In this document: positions 13,805-21,461 of the stretch, piece after piece
How the letters are laid out: every line of letters starts with the position of its first letter
How positions within the stretch are numbered: the first letter of the stretch is position 1
Source of the DNA: an uncultured bacterium
GTDB taxonomy: Bacteria; Actinomycetota; Coriobacteriia; Coriobacteriales; Coriobacteriaceae
Direction of reading: 5' to 3'
DNA: 27,818 nt
Assembly: GCA_905215275.1 (NCBI GenBank)
Contig: CAJMPE010000004.1
Location: forward strand, 1-27,818
Notes under the pieces: generated by a model
Seen by the model: the letters and a program-made list of their open reading frames with translations, nothing else
Told to the model about the DNA's origin: nothing
Database searches by the model: none
Translations under genes and position numbers: made by a program

Positions 13805-14259
13805 TTTAGGTAGGCCACCTCGGTCTCGAGCCTTCGGCAGCGCTCCTCGAGCTCCTCCTCGCGGGTCCGCGGCCTCGCCTTGGAACCGCTCGGCCGGCCC
13901 TTGGGCCTCGGGCGCAGGGCCTCCGCGCCGCCCCGGCGGTAGAGCGCGCACCATCTCTTGAGCGGCGACATCGACATTATGCCGAACGCCGCCATCGCCT
14001 CGGCCTTCGTCATGCCGCCGTCGACCACGGCGGAGGCTGCGGCGACCTTCTGCTCGTATGTGTACCTGGCCTGCTTGCCGTCCATGGATAGCAGCACCTC
14101 GCTTCCGAACGACCGGTATACGCAGAGCCATTGTCTCACGGTTCCGCGCGGGACCGACAGCGCCTTCGCCGCAGACTTGTAGCCGTGGCCTCGCTCGAAG
14201 AGCCCGATCGCCGCCTTCCTGGCCTCGATGTCGTGCTGCACCCTCAAGTCGACACGCAT
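13768..14259 (-). CDS. IS150-group transposase OrfA
   Basis: A 163-aa protein with two HTH units (about 10-50, KSAAKALSVPRGTVRQW; about 65-110, TKAEAMAAFGIMSMSPLKRW), a basic linker and a C-terminal coiled coil with leucine-zipper spacing (EELEERCRRLETEVAYLKKL). It binds the IS ends and, when shifted, supplies the N-terminus of OrfAB. Start: ATG at 14259 has GGGAGG 6 nt upstream; in-frame ATGs further out lie within the terminal repeat. That Shine-Dalgarno is in the arm of a 13-bp hairpin (14265-14298). Confidence 0.92.
   Translation of the reverse strand: MRVDLRVQHDIEARKAAIGLFERGHGYKSAAKALSVPRGTVRQWLCVYRSFGSEVLLSMDGKQARYTYEQKVAAASAVVDGGMTKAEAMAAFGIMSMSPLKRWCALYRRGGAEALRPRPKGRPSGSKARPRTREEELEERCRRLETEVAYLKKLRALVERDGL
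13801..13807 (-). promoter_or_regulatory. A7 slippery site for -1 frameshifting
   Basis: A run of seven A on the minus strand, read A_AAA_AAA with respect to the OrfA frame. Slipping back one base joins ...YLKK to IACPGREGRA of OrfB. Confidence 0.85.
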
Positions 14260-14264
14260 AAAAA

Positions 14265-14298
14265 GCCTCCCATTTCTCATGTCCAAGAAATGGGAGGC
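14265..14298 (-). promoter_or_regulatory. Hairpin burying the OrfA ribosome-binding site
   Basis: GCCTCCCATTTCT and AGAAATGGGAGGC form a perfect 13-bp stem with an 8-nt loop. One arm contains the GGGAGG Shine-Dalgarno of orfA; the other lies in the terminal inverted repeat. Transcripts entering from outside would fold it; transcripts starting inside would not. Confidence 0.7.
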
Positions 14299-14305
14299 AG
14301 TTCAG

Positions 14306-14315
14306 CCGAGGAGGG
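14306..14315 (-). terminator. Right half of a terminator split by the IS
   Basis: CCGAGGAGGG here and CCCTCCCCGG at 12840-12849 would pair over 9-10 bp with a TGCAAG loop if the IS and one GCC were removed, followed on the minus strand by TTTCGCTT. This would have been the terminator of the gene at 14356-15057. Confidence 0.7.
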
Positions 14316-14355
14316 CTTTGTTGTCATCGTTATCTTTGAGCGTGGGCGCCCTGCG

Positions 14356-15057
14356 TTACAGCCCGCGAATGCGCACGGCCTCGGGCGGAAACTCTTGCTC
14401 GCCGGCATCGGTCTTGATGGTCGCGCGGCCCCAGATGTCCAGGCCCGCAAACACACCGACCGCAAGCGGCAAGCCGTTGGGCGACACCGCCGCAACTTGG
14501 CGGCCCAGCAGCGGCACCATGTCGAAGTACTCGCCCAGCACCGGGGCCAGCGGGCCGGCAGCGCCCTGTGGCGCGTTGGCGGCAACCGCCCAGGCGTCCA
14601 CACGGGTCAGCACAGCGGTGGCCAATACCTCGACCAGCGCTTCGTCAGCCACATCCACACCAAGCTCGCCCAGCGCCGCGCGCTCAATATCCACCGTCAC
14701 GGCACCGAACATGCCCGCGGCACCGGCACCGCCGTTGACGGCGACGCGCGCGAGCGACGTCTCAAACGCAGGCGCGCCGCACACGATGTCGCTCGGCCAC
14801 TGGATGCCCACTTTGCCGGCAAGCCCCAGGCCCGGCGTTGCGGCCGTGCCCGCGAGCGCGTCCATCATGCCCATTGCGGCCACAAACGGCAGGCCGTGGA
14901 AGGCGTGCATGTTCACATCGGGGCGCACGACCAGCGAAAACGTCAACGACGCCTCGCCCGCGCTCCAAGCACACCAGCCCGCGGACATGCCCTCGCGGCC
15001 CGCGTCACGCGCCGCGTCGAGCTCGGTACCGGCGGCAACAGCATTCATCTCGATCAT
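14356..15057 (-). CDS. Biotin-protein ligase-like protein, divergent
   Basis: A 233-aa protein with the layout of the BPL/LPL catalytic domain: LPFVAAMGMMDAL (about residue 58), GKVGIQWPSDIV (about 80) matching the WPND motif, and a small C-terminal beta domain (GVFAGLDIWGRATIKTD, about 203). Differences from active ligases: the biotinyl-AMP loop GRGRxGRxW is not visible (the region reads SAGWCAWSAGEA), the Lys before WPND is Gln, its Asn is Ser, and no KxxGIL motif follows. It may be a non-catalytic relative or use another substrate. Its ATG follows the stop of folPK directly (TAGATG), so translation is probably coupled. No N-terminal repressor HTH. Confidence 0.65.
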   Translation of the reverse strand: MIEMNAVAAGTELDAARDAGREGMSAGWCAWSAGEASLTFSLVVRPDVNMHAFHGLPFVAAMGMMDALAGTAATPGLGLAGKVGIQWPSDIVCGAPAFETSLARVAVNGGAGAAGMFGAVTVDIERAALGELGVDVADEALVEVLATAVLTRVDAWAVAANAPQGAAGPLAPVLGEYFDMVPLLGRQVAAVSPNGLPLAVGVFAGLDIWGRATIKTDAGEQEFPPEAVRIRGL

Positions 15058-16785
15058 CTACATGCGCCCCAATTCGCCCACGATATGGCCCACGCGGTCC
15101 TCGGGCTCCTTGACCTCGACGCCGTTGTAGCGGAAGAACCGCGCCGGGTCGTGCATCAGGTCCTCGAGCGGCACCAGCACAAAGTCGCGCTCGCCGATCA
15201 GCGGATGCGGCAGACGCAGCTTCTTGCCGCCGTGGGTCTCGCCGTCCATCCACAGCAGGTCCAAGTCGATGGTGCGCGGGCCGTTTGCCTTGGCCTTTTT
15301 GGAGCGGTCGCGGCCCAGCTCGGCCTCAATCTTCATGAGCTCGTCGAGCAGCACCAGCGGCGCCAGCTCGGTCTTGATCTCGATGACGGCGTTGGCAAAC
15401 GCGTCCTGGCGCGTCTCGTAGGCCGGCTCGCTCTCGTAGATGCGCGAGCAGTTGGACACGCAGGTGAGCGGAATCTCGGCAATCATGTCGCGCGCAGCGC
15501 GGATGTTGTCGCAGCGATGCCCCAGGTTGGAACCCACGGCCACAAACGCACGGCGCGGTTGCGGCTTGGCAACAGCCCAGTAACCGTTCAGGAACTGCGC
15601 AAAGCCCGCGACGTCATGCACGCGCACGATGTTGGCGCCAGCCTGGATGGCGCCCAGGCACACACCAAACGTGGCGGCATCGCGCGCGGCGGCCTCAGTC
15701 ACGCCCGAGACGGTGCCCACAAAGCGCTTGCGTGACACGGCGCACATGAGCGGATAGCCCAGCGACGCCATCTTGGCGGTCTCGCGCTGGATGACGATGT
15801 CTTCGTTGGCCGTCTTGCCAAAGCCCGGACCGGGATCGATGCAGATGCGGTCGCGCGACACGCCGGCGTGGATAAGCGTGCGAGCCTGATCGGACAGAAA
15901 ACCCATGACGCGGCGCATGATGGGCGCAGAATCGGGCAGGGTAAAGCGGCGGAGCTGCGAGGTGGGCACATAGGCTTCCTCACGGCGGGCACTGCGGCGC
16001 ATCATGGCGGCCAGGTGGTCGCTGGGCTCTGGTGCGGCTTCGGTAGCTGCGGGCACGGTCTCGGGCGCAGCGGCGGCGGGGGCAGTCTGCTCGGCAGCCG
16101 GCGTCTCTGACTCGGACTCGGGCGCGGGCTCCGATTCGCCAAACGGCAGCGAGGGCTGTACCACACCGCCCGGAAGCTTGGCCTCAACCTTGGGCTCGCC
16201 CAGCAACTTGCCGCGACGGCGACGGGCCGGCTTCTCGGCCTCGCGCGCGGCCTCGACAGCCGCTTCGCGTGCCTTCTCGGCAACAAACGCCGCAGCCGAG
16301 GTATCGAGCTGCACCGTCGCGTGCGTGCGTGCGGGTGTGGCGACCTCGCCGGCGTGCATTACGATGACGCCGCAGGTGCTCGTCTTAACGAACTCAACCA
16401 TCTTGGGATCGGTGAAACCCGTCACGTCGTTGACAATCGAAGCACCGCAGCGCACAGCCGCCTTGGCAACCGCCACATGACGCGTGTCGATGGAGACAAT
16501 GGCACCCTCTTTGGCGAGCGCGCGCACGACGGGCAGCACGCGACGCGCCTCCTCGTCGGGGTTGACCGGGGTAAAGCCGGGGCGCGTGGACTCGCCGCCC
16601 ACGTCGATGATGTCGGCGCCGGCATCGAGCATCGCCAGGCCGTACTCGATAGCGGCATCCTGGTCAAAGTGCTCACCGCCGTCGCTAAACGAATCGGGCG
16701 TCACGTTGAGGACGCCCATGATGCGCGGACGGTCAAAGCTGAGCTCGTACTTTCCGCACCGCCATGTCTTGCTGTCGTTCGCCAT
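15058..16785 (-). CDS. folP-folK: Fused dihydropteroate synthase and HPPK (FolP-FolK)
   Basis: A 575-aa bifunctional folate enzyme. The DHPS part shows MGVLNVTPDSFSDGG, DIIDVGGESTRPG, VSIDTR, VNDVTG, a VMH motif (about residue 140), then IDPGPGFGKT (about 318), SRKRFVG and RVHDV. HPPK follows from about 413: AFVAVGSNLG, RIYESEPAY, FANAVIEI, GPRTIDLDLL and LPHPLIGERDFVLVPL. HPPK makes the pterin pyrophosphate that DHPS joins to p-aminobenzoate. Odd: about 135 residues (about 150-285), first basic and then Ala/Glu/Pro-rich, are inserted in the DHPS barrel between the MH motif and IDPG. No folB is present between the two domains. Start: AGGAGG abuts an ATG at 16791 but has 6-nt spacing to the ATG at 16785, which is chosen. 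Confidence 0.93.
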   Translation of the reverse strand: MANDSKTWRCGKYELSFDRPRIMGVLNVTPDSFSDGGEHFDQDAAIEYGLAMLDAGADIIDVGGESTRPGFTPVNPDEEARRVLPVVRALAKEGAIVSIDTRHVAVAKAAVRCGASIVNDVTGFTDPKMVEFVKTSTCGVIVMHAGEVATPARTHATVQLDTSAAAFVAEKAREAAVEAAREAEKPARRRRGKLLGEPKVEAKLPGGVVQPSLPFGESEPAPESESETPAAEQTAPAAAAPETVPAATEAAPEPSDHLAAMMRRSARREEAYVPTSQLRRFTLPDSAPIMRRVMGFLSDQARTLIHAGVSRDRICIDPGPGFGKTANEDIVIQRETAKMASLGYPLMCAVSRKRFVGTVSGVTEAAARDAATFGVCLGAIQAGANIVRVHDVAGFAQFLNGYWAVAKPQPRRAFVAVGSNLGHRCDNIRAARDMIAEIPLTCVSNCSRIYESEPAYETRQDAFANAVIEIKTELAPLVLLDELMKIEAELGRDRSKKAKANGPRTIDLDLLWMDGETHGGKKLRLPHPLIGERDFVLVPLEDLMHDPARFFRYNGVEVKEPEDRVGHIVGELGRM

Positions 16786-16797
16786 GAACATCCTCCT

Positions 16798-16844
16798 AAA
16801 ATGCCCACGCCGCCGCGCTCGGGCGCTGGCGGCGGGGGCGTTTT
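16798..16844 (-). terminator. GC-rich hairpin between sirtuin and folPK
   Basis: GCCCCCGCCGCC and GGCGGCGTGGGC pair almost fully, flanked by AAAA and TTTT. On the minus strand the T run leads straight into the folPK Shine-Dalgarno, so it can end sirtuin transcripts or attenuate read-through into folPK. Confidence 0.6.
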
Positions 16845-16879
16845 GCAATCAGTCTTTCTATTGTATCCGCGCGCGCGGG

Positions 16880-17632
16880 CTAGAACGCAAACGCAGCCGC
16901 GATGTCGCAAGAAATCAGCAGGTCGGCATTTGCATCCTGATCGGTGGGCGCCAAATTGCAAATGGCCAGCGTATCGCCAGTAAAGTAACGCGTGAGACCC
17001 GCCGCCGGATACACTACGAGCGAGGTCCCGCCCACGACGAGGGCGTCGGCTGCGGCGATGGCAGCAACGGCGCCGGTAAGCACGCGCTCATCGAGCGGCT
17101 CTTCGTAGAGGACTACATCGGGCTTGATGCGACCGCCGCACGCAGGGCACACGGGCACGCCCGCGGCGTCCTCGTGCTCGCGTGAGCAAATCCATTCGGC
17201 GCTGTAGACCGCGCCGCACGTCTGGCAGATATTGCGGTGGACCGATCCGTGCAGCTCGAACACGCGCTGCGAGCCGGCCATCTGGTGCAGGCCATCGATG
17301 TTTTGCGTCACCACGGCGTCGAGCTTGCCGGCGCGCTCCAGCTCCGCCAGCTTGACGTGGCAGTGGTTGGGCTTGGCGTTAAGGGCGATCATCTTGGTCC
17401 GGTAGAAGTCGAAAAACTCCGCCGGATGCGCCTCGTAGAAGCTGTGCGAGAGCATAGTCTCGGGCGGATAGGAAAACCGCTGGTGATACAGACCATCCAC
17501 GCTGCGGAAATCGGGGATGCCACTCGCCGTGGAAACGCCCGCGCCGCCAAAGAAGACCACGTTGCTATGGGTTTCGAACAGCTCCGCCAGCGCGGCGGAG
17601 ACCTGTTTGGGGTCCGATATTGCCTGCGTCAT
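16880..17632 (-). CDS. NAD-dependent protein deacylase, sirtuin (SIR2) family
   Basis: A 250-aa sirtuin, close to CobB/SIR2 length. NAD-binding GAGVSTASGIPDFRS (about residue 30), TQNIDGLHQMAG (about 108), catalytic His in ELHGSVH, a zinc site from CQTC and CPAC, and GGTSLVVYPAAGL (about 200) are all present. It removes acyl groups from lysines using NAD+, acting in the cytoplasm. Start: GGAGG lies 6 nt before the ATG at 17632; a longer frame reaches 17680 but without a ribosome-binding site. It is divergent from exonuclease III with a 113-base gap. Downstream runs folPK on the same strand after a hairpin. Confidence 0.95.
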   Translation of the reverse strand: MTQAISDPKQVSAALAELFETHSNVVFFGGAGVSTASGIPDFRSVDGLYHQRFSYPPETMLSHSFYEAHPAEFFDFYRTKMIALNAKPNHCHVKLAELERAGKLDAVVTQNIDGLHQMAGSQRVFELHGSVHRNICQTCGAVYSAEWICSREHEDAAGVPVCPACGGRIKPDVVLYEEPLDERVLTGAVAAIAAADALVVGGTSLVVYPAAGLTRYFTGDTLAICNLAPTDQDANADLLISCDIAAAFAF

Positions 17633-17745
17633 ATATGTCCTCCGTCCGTGTCTTAGGGACGGCGGCGTTCGCGCTATCACTCGCGGACTCCGCCCCGCTC
17701 TTGTTGCGTTAATCTTAAGCCTGCCAACCCCGTCGAAAGGACACC

Positions 17746-18564
17746 ATGCCTCAGACTTACACTTTCGCCTCGTGGAACGTCAACGGCCTGCGCGCCGTGC
17801 TCAAAAAGGACCCGAGCTTTATCCAGATCGCGCAGGACCTCGATGTCGATATCCTAGCGCTGCAAGAGACCAAGCTGCAGGAGGGCCAGGTACAGGTCGA
17901 TCTGCCCGGCTATCACCAAACCTGGAGCTATGCCGAGCGCAAGGGCTACTCGGGCACCGCGGTCTTTAGCCGCCAGGAACCGCTGCGCGTGCTGCGCGCC
18001 GATGCGCTGCTGCCCCACGCCGGCGAGGGCGAGGCGGCCGAGCTCGTCGCCCAAGCCGCAACCGAGGGCCGCGTCTGTGCGCTCGAGTTCGACAAGTTTT
18101 GGTTCGTGGACGTCTATACGCCCAACGCCCAAAACGAGCTCGCGCGCATCGATGTACGCATGGCCTGGGACGATGCCTATCGCGGCTTTTTGAACAAGCT
18201 TGAGCGCGAGACCGGAAAGCCCGTCGTAACCTGCGGCGACTTTAACGTGGCACACGAGGAGATCGACCTTAAGAACCCCAAGTCCAACCGCGGCAACGCA
18301 GGCTTTTCGGACGAGGAACGCGGCAAGTTTACCGAGCTGCTCGACGCCGGTTTTACCGACACCTGGCGCGCGGCCAATCCGGACGTCGAGGGCGTCTACA
18401 GCTGGTGGAGCTACCGCTTTAATGCCCGCAAGAACAACGCAGGCTGGCGCATCGACTACTTCCTGGTAAGCGACGCAATCGCCGGCAACGTACGCGACAC
18501 CGGCATCCGCGGCGACATCTTCGGCAGCGACCACTGCCCCGTCACCCTCGCCCTGGAGCTCTAA
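17746..18564 (+). CDS. xth: Exodeoxyribonuclease III (AP endonuclease)
   Basis: A 272-aa enzyme of the endonuclease/exonuclease/phosphatase fold that cuts at abasic sites and degrades 3' ends during base excision repair. Motifs in order: SWNVNGLRA (metal site Asn), LQETKLQ (catalytic Glu), VDVYTPN, GDFNVAHEEIDL (Asp/Asn), RIDYFLVS and GSDHCPV (catalytic Asp-His). Length and motifs match the ExoA/XthA family fully. GAAAGGA lies 5 nt upstream of the ATG. Transcription probably ends at the hairpin inside the repeat element downstream. Confidence 0.96.
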   Translation: MPQTYTFASWNVNGLRAVLKKDPSFIQIAQDLDVDILALQETKLQEGQVQVDLPGYHQTWSYAERKGYSGTAVFSRQEPLRVLRADALLPHAGEGEAAELVAQAATEGRVCALEFDKFWFVDVYTPNAQNELARIDVRMAWDDAYRGFLNKLERETGKPVVTCGDFNVAHEEIDLKNPKSNRGNAGFSDEERGKFTELLDAGFTDTWRAANPDVEGVYSWWSYRFNARKNNAGWRIDYFLVSDAIAGNVRDTGIRGDIFGSDHCPVTLALEL

Positions 18565-18583
18565 CCCCCAAATAATTCCCCGA

Positions 18584-18820
18584 GGACGGAGGAAAACGGA
18601 TCATTTTCACCTCGCGAGGGAATCCACGCGGCACACCCGCCACGAAATCGGCCCATCTACTACGTTTGAGCTACTACCCTCAACCACAGCGAACAACGCA
18701 AAAAGAAAACCGCAGGTAGAAAGCCTGCGGTTTTTCATAAAACACGGTTGTGCTTGGGGGTGTCGGGCTAAACGTAGTAGATGGGCCAGTTTCGTGGCGA
18801 GCGCCGTCAACTGATTCCCT
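18584..18820. repeat. Structured repeat element A
   Basis: Begins with GGACGGAGGAAAACGGATCA (18584-18603), then a 30-nt arm (18638-18667) that pairs with 18770-18799 at 28 of 30 positions. The 102-base interior holds AAAACCGCAGGTAGA and a short hairpin (18707-18733). The next element has the same leader and interior motif but arms of different sequence. No ORF. Confidence 0.85.
18707..18735. terminator. Terminator inside element A
   Basis: AAACCGCAGG pairs with CCTGCGGTTT around a 7-nt loop, followed by a T run on the plus strand and preceded by an A run, so it can work in both directions. It is the first good terminator after exonuclease III. Confidence 0.8.
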
Positions 18821-18832
18821 GGGGACGTCTGG

Positions 18833-19065
18833 GGACGGAAGAAAACGGATCATTTTGGCTCTCTGAGGGCCACGACGCCTGTCATATCAGCCGGCCATTC
18901 CAAAACTATGCCGGTTTACGGGGCTGAATCGCAGATCCCCAACCACACGCAATTCGAGCAAAATAAAACCGCAGGTAGACGGCTCGTCTATTTTCGAAAA
19001 ATGCCGGTATGGTCGGCCTGCGTCAATCCAGCCCGTAAACCGGCATAGTTTTGATATGACACCAA
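18833..19065. repeat. Structured repeat element B
   Basis: Begins with GGACGGAAGAAAACGGATCA, 249 bases after the same leader of element A. Its arms 18902-18926 and 19029-19052 pair with a single bulge, and an outer pair TGTCATATCA / TGATATGACA (18880-18889, 19052-19061) encloses them. The interior has AAAACCGCAGGTAGA as in element A, but no perfect terminator hairpin. Confidence 0.85.
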
Positions 19066-19099
19066 GGCAATATTGATTCTCGCCCCGGCGCAACCGCCA

Positions 19100-19813
19100 T
19101 TACAGCCCGTACTTCACGACGACACGGTTAATGCGACGGCACCAAGGCTTGTACAAGGCGGCCAAGAACACGCAGGTCGCGAGGCCGTGCGTGATATCGA
19201 ACGGCACCGCCGTAGCAAGACGCGCTACGGCGCCTGCCCAGGTGAGCGGCTGCACAAAACCGATGATGTCATACGCGTTGATCACGACGCCATACAGCAA
19301 GCCCGAGGCAAAGCCATACGCCAACAGCGCCGGCATTCGCACGGTTCCATCGGCACGGTCAAACGCGCCCGCATGCGCCAGTGCGCCACCGATATAGCCC
19401 ACCAGACCCCAGGCATACATCTGCCACGGCGTCCACATGCCCTGTCCAAAAAAGAAATTACTGGTCAGCGCTGCCAACGCGCCGACCATGAAGCCGTTGC
19501 GTCGGCCCAACGTCGCCCCCGCGATAATAGCGATGGCGCTCACGGGTTTAAAGTCGGGAATGGGGCCGAACAAGATGCGGCCCGCCGCGGCCAACGCCGC
19601 CAGAACCAGCGTTGGCACAATCTGGCGCAAGCCCGGGCGCGACGCCTCGTAGCCCGCAAAAAACAGTGCAAGCACGAGCGCCACCACGACAAGCATGGCA
19701 AGCGCCGCCTGCTCAATGCCCGCCAGCAACGCCGCAGTCATCACTGCCGGCACCGCCAGGAGCAGCGGGATCTCCATTTTTGTGAGTAGGCGCGAGGCGC
19801 GATGATCCGTCAT
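19100..19813 (-). CDS. ECF transporter substrate-binding S component
   Basis: A 237-aa membrane protein with about six hydrophobic helices. Its signature is GPIPDFKPVSAIAIIAGATL followed by GFMVGALAALTSNFFFGQG and WTPWQMYAWGL. These match the S components (EcfS) that bind one vitamin and pair with a shared T-A-A' module. The pattern recalls cobalamin-type (CbrT-like) S proteins, but substrate assignment from memory is weak. It is the last gene of the ecfT-ecfAA'-ecfS operon; its ATG lies shortly after the stop of the ATPase gene (TGA TGCG ATG), which suggests coupled translation. No vitamin riboswitch was recognised upstream of the operon. Confidence 0.85.
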   Translation of the reverse strand: MTDHRASRLLTKMEIPLLLAVPAVMTAALLAGIEQAALAMLVVVALVLALFFAGYEASRPGLRQIVPTLVLAALAAAGRILFGPIPDFKPVSAIAIIAGATLGRRNGFMVGALAALTSNFFFGQGMWTPWQMYAWGLVGYIGGALAHAGAFDRADGTVRMPALLAYGFASGLLYGVVINAYDIIGFVQPLTWAGAVARLATAVPFDITHGLATCVFLAALYKPWCRRINRVVVKYGL

Positions 19814-19817
19814 CGCA

Positions 19818-21461
19818 TCACGCCCTGTAGAACACGTTGTCGGCAAAGAAATCTGCCGGAGGCTCCATGCAGGCGATCTCGCCGTCGAACATCATGGCGA
19901 CATCGTCGGACACCTGCTCGGCAAAGTCTAGGTCGTGCGTGGCAATGACAACGGTGCCGCCAGCCTGCGCATGCTCGCGCAGGGCTCGGGCGATAATGCA
20001 GCGACTTGCCAGGTCAAGGCCCTTGGTGGGCTCATCAAGCAGCAGCAGCTCCGGACCAATCAATAGCAGCTTTGCCAACGCAAGCAGCTGGCGCTGACCG
20101 CCCGAAAGATCGTACGGGTGACGCGCCTCCAAGCCCGCCAGACCCAGGCGCGCTGTCTGCTCCTGTGCTGCGGCCTCGTCGTATCCGCAGGTCGAAGCCC
20201 ATTCCATCAGCTCGTCGCGCACCGTTTCGGCGACCAGCAATGCCTTGGGGTTCTGTGGCAGCAGCGCCGCCGAAGCCGTCCCACGCACCATGCGGCCACG
20301 CTGCAGCTTAGCCGTCTTGGCCAGCACCGAGAGCATCGTCGACTTGCCGCAGCCGTTTCCGCCCACGACCGCATGCACCGCGCCGGCCGAAAACGTCACA
20401 TCGAGCCCGCGCAGCACCCAGCCGCCCGCGCGATCGTAGCGAAACCAACCTTCCGACAGGGTGGTAGCCGACCCACCGTGCATTTTTTGGAGTATTCTGC
20501 TTCCATCCGTGCGCAGGAAGGCTTCCGAGCCGTTCTTGAGCGACGTTTGCGCCACAAATTCGGACGATTTGTCCAATTCCGAACTTTTTTTCGCGCTCGA
20601 TACGTCCCCGGGCGGCTCCAGAGAGCCTAAATTGTCCTCACGCCTGCTGAATACTCCGTTTTTTGCACATCGGATGGCACCCCACCCCAACACGTCATCG
20701 GAAAACAGCGATTCGCGGCGCCCCAAAGAAGCCATATCTGCCACCTCGCGCACGCGACCGCCCTCAATCCGGTACGCACACGTCGCGTACTCGAGCATCG
20801 GCCGCGGTTGATGCGTGGCCACAACAACCGTGCAGCCCAGCTCACGGTTCACGCGAAACAGCGCGTGCAGAAAATTCTTCTCGGCAACGGGATCGAGCTG
20901 AGACGTGGGCTCGTCGAGTAGCAGCACACGCGGACGCAGCGCCAGGACGGCGGCAAGCGACAGCAGCTGCTTGCGGCCACCCGAAAGCGTATCGGTATCG
21001 CGATGAAGCCAGTCCTCCAGACCAAAGAAATAGCTGGTCTCGGCAACACGTCGGCGCATCTCGTCGCGCGACATGCCTAAGTTTTCCAGGCCAAACGCCA
21101 TCTCGTGCCACACGGTCTCGCACACAATCTGGTTCTCGGGATCCTGGAACACGTAGCCCACGCGCTCCGCAGACGCGCGCACGTCCATGTCGGCAACGTT
21201 CTCGCCCAGCACGCGCGTATCGCCAGTGCGCTCGCCCGCCGGAGCAATCTCGGGCTTGAGCAGCGACAGCAGCGTCGACTTCCCCGATCCGGTACCGCCG
21301 ACAAGCAGCGCAAATGCACCTTGGGGAACAGACCAGTCGAGCCCCTCGAGCACCGCAGCGTCAGCCCCGGGGTAGGCAAAGCTCAGGCTCCGCACCTCAA
21401 TTGCCGGCATATCCGGGCCGCACGCCGCGCCCGACACCGGGCCCCTATCCAACCGAGCCAT
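19818..21461 (-). CDS. Fused ECF transporter ATPases (A and A')
   Basis: A 547-aa protein with two ABC ATPase domains in tandem. Domain 1: Walker A GGTGSGKST (about residue 55), Q-loop GYVFQDPENQIV, signature LSGGRKQLL, Walker B VLLLDEPTSQLD and H-loop VVVATHQ. Domain 2: Walker A GGNGCGKST (about 370), Q-loop LLPQNPKALL, signature LSGGQRQLL, Walker B LLLLDEPTKGLD and H-loop VVIATHD. It powers uptake by the ECF vitamin transporter on the inner face of the membrane. The ATG overlaps the ecfT stop (TGATG). Odd: the linker between the domains (about 250-345) contains residues encoded by a 191-bp inverted-repeat element (20478-20668), rich in Ser, Lys and Glu, unlike the surrounding protein. Confidence 0.93.
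   Translation of the reverse strand: MARLDRGPVSGAACGPDMPAIEVRSLSFAYPGADAAVLEGLDWSVPQGAFALLVGGTGSGKSTLLSLLKPEIAPAGERTGDTRVLGENVADMDVRASAERVGYVFQDPENQIVCETVWHEMAFGLENLGMSRDEMRRRVAETSYFFGLEDWLHRDTDTLSGGRKQLLSLAAVLALRPRVLLLDEPTSQLDPVAEKNFLHALFRVNRELGCTVVVATHQPRPMLEYATCAYRIEGGRVREVADMASLGRRESLFSDDVLGWGAIRCAKNGVFSRREDNLGSLEPPGDVSSAKKSSELDKSSEFVAQTSLKNGSEAFLRTDGSRILQKMHGGSATTLSEGWFRYDRAGGWVLRGLDVTFSAGAVHAVVGGNGCGKSTMLSVLAKTAKLQRGRMVRGTASAALLPQNPKALLVAETVRDELMEWASTCGYDEAAAQEQTARLGLAGLEARHPYDLSGGQRQLLALAKLLLIGPELLLLDEPTKGLDLASRCIIARALREHAQAGGTVVIATHDLDFAEQVSDDVAMMFDGEIACMEPPADFFADNVFYRA
20478..20668. repeat. 191-bp inverted-repeat element inside the ECF ATPase gene
   Basis: The ends GTGCA-N6-GGAGTATTCTGC (20478-20500) and GCTGAATACTCC-N6-TGCAC (20646-20668) are inverted repeats. 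Inside lies a smaller stem, TTCGGAC/GTCC with TCCGAA. The stretch is more AT-rich than its surroundings and stays open in the gene's frame. No clear target duplication is visible. Confidence 0.7.

Larger units (their letters stand above)
12858..14304 (-). mobile_element. Complete IS3-family insertion sequence, IS150 group (1447 bp)
   Basis: The terminal inverted repeats are 12858-12881 and 14281-14304 (reverse strand). Both start TGAACTGC, share CCCA in the middle and end TGGAC; 18 of 24 positions match. The flanks carry a GCC direct repeat (12855-12857, 14305-14307), the 3-bp target duplication expected for this group. Two overlapping genes encode OrfA and the DDE integrase OrfB with an A7 frameshift site between them. 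Both frames are open and all catalytic residues are present, so the element is probably active or recent. Confidence 0.95.

Noticed and set aside
14131..15735. A long plus-strand frame across the IS end and folate genes
   Set aside because: It crosses the IS border and target duplication, which a real gene would not, and is antisense to recognised genes.
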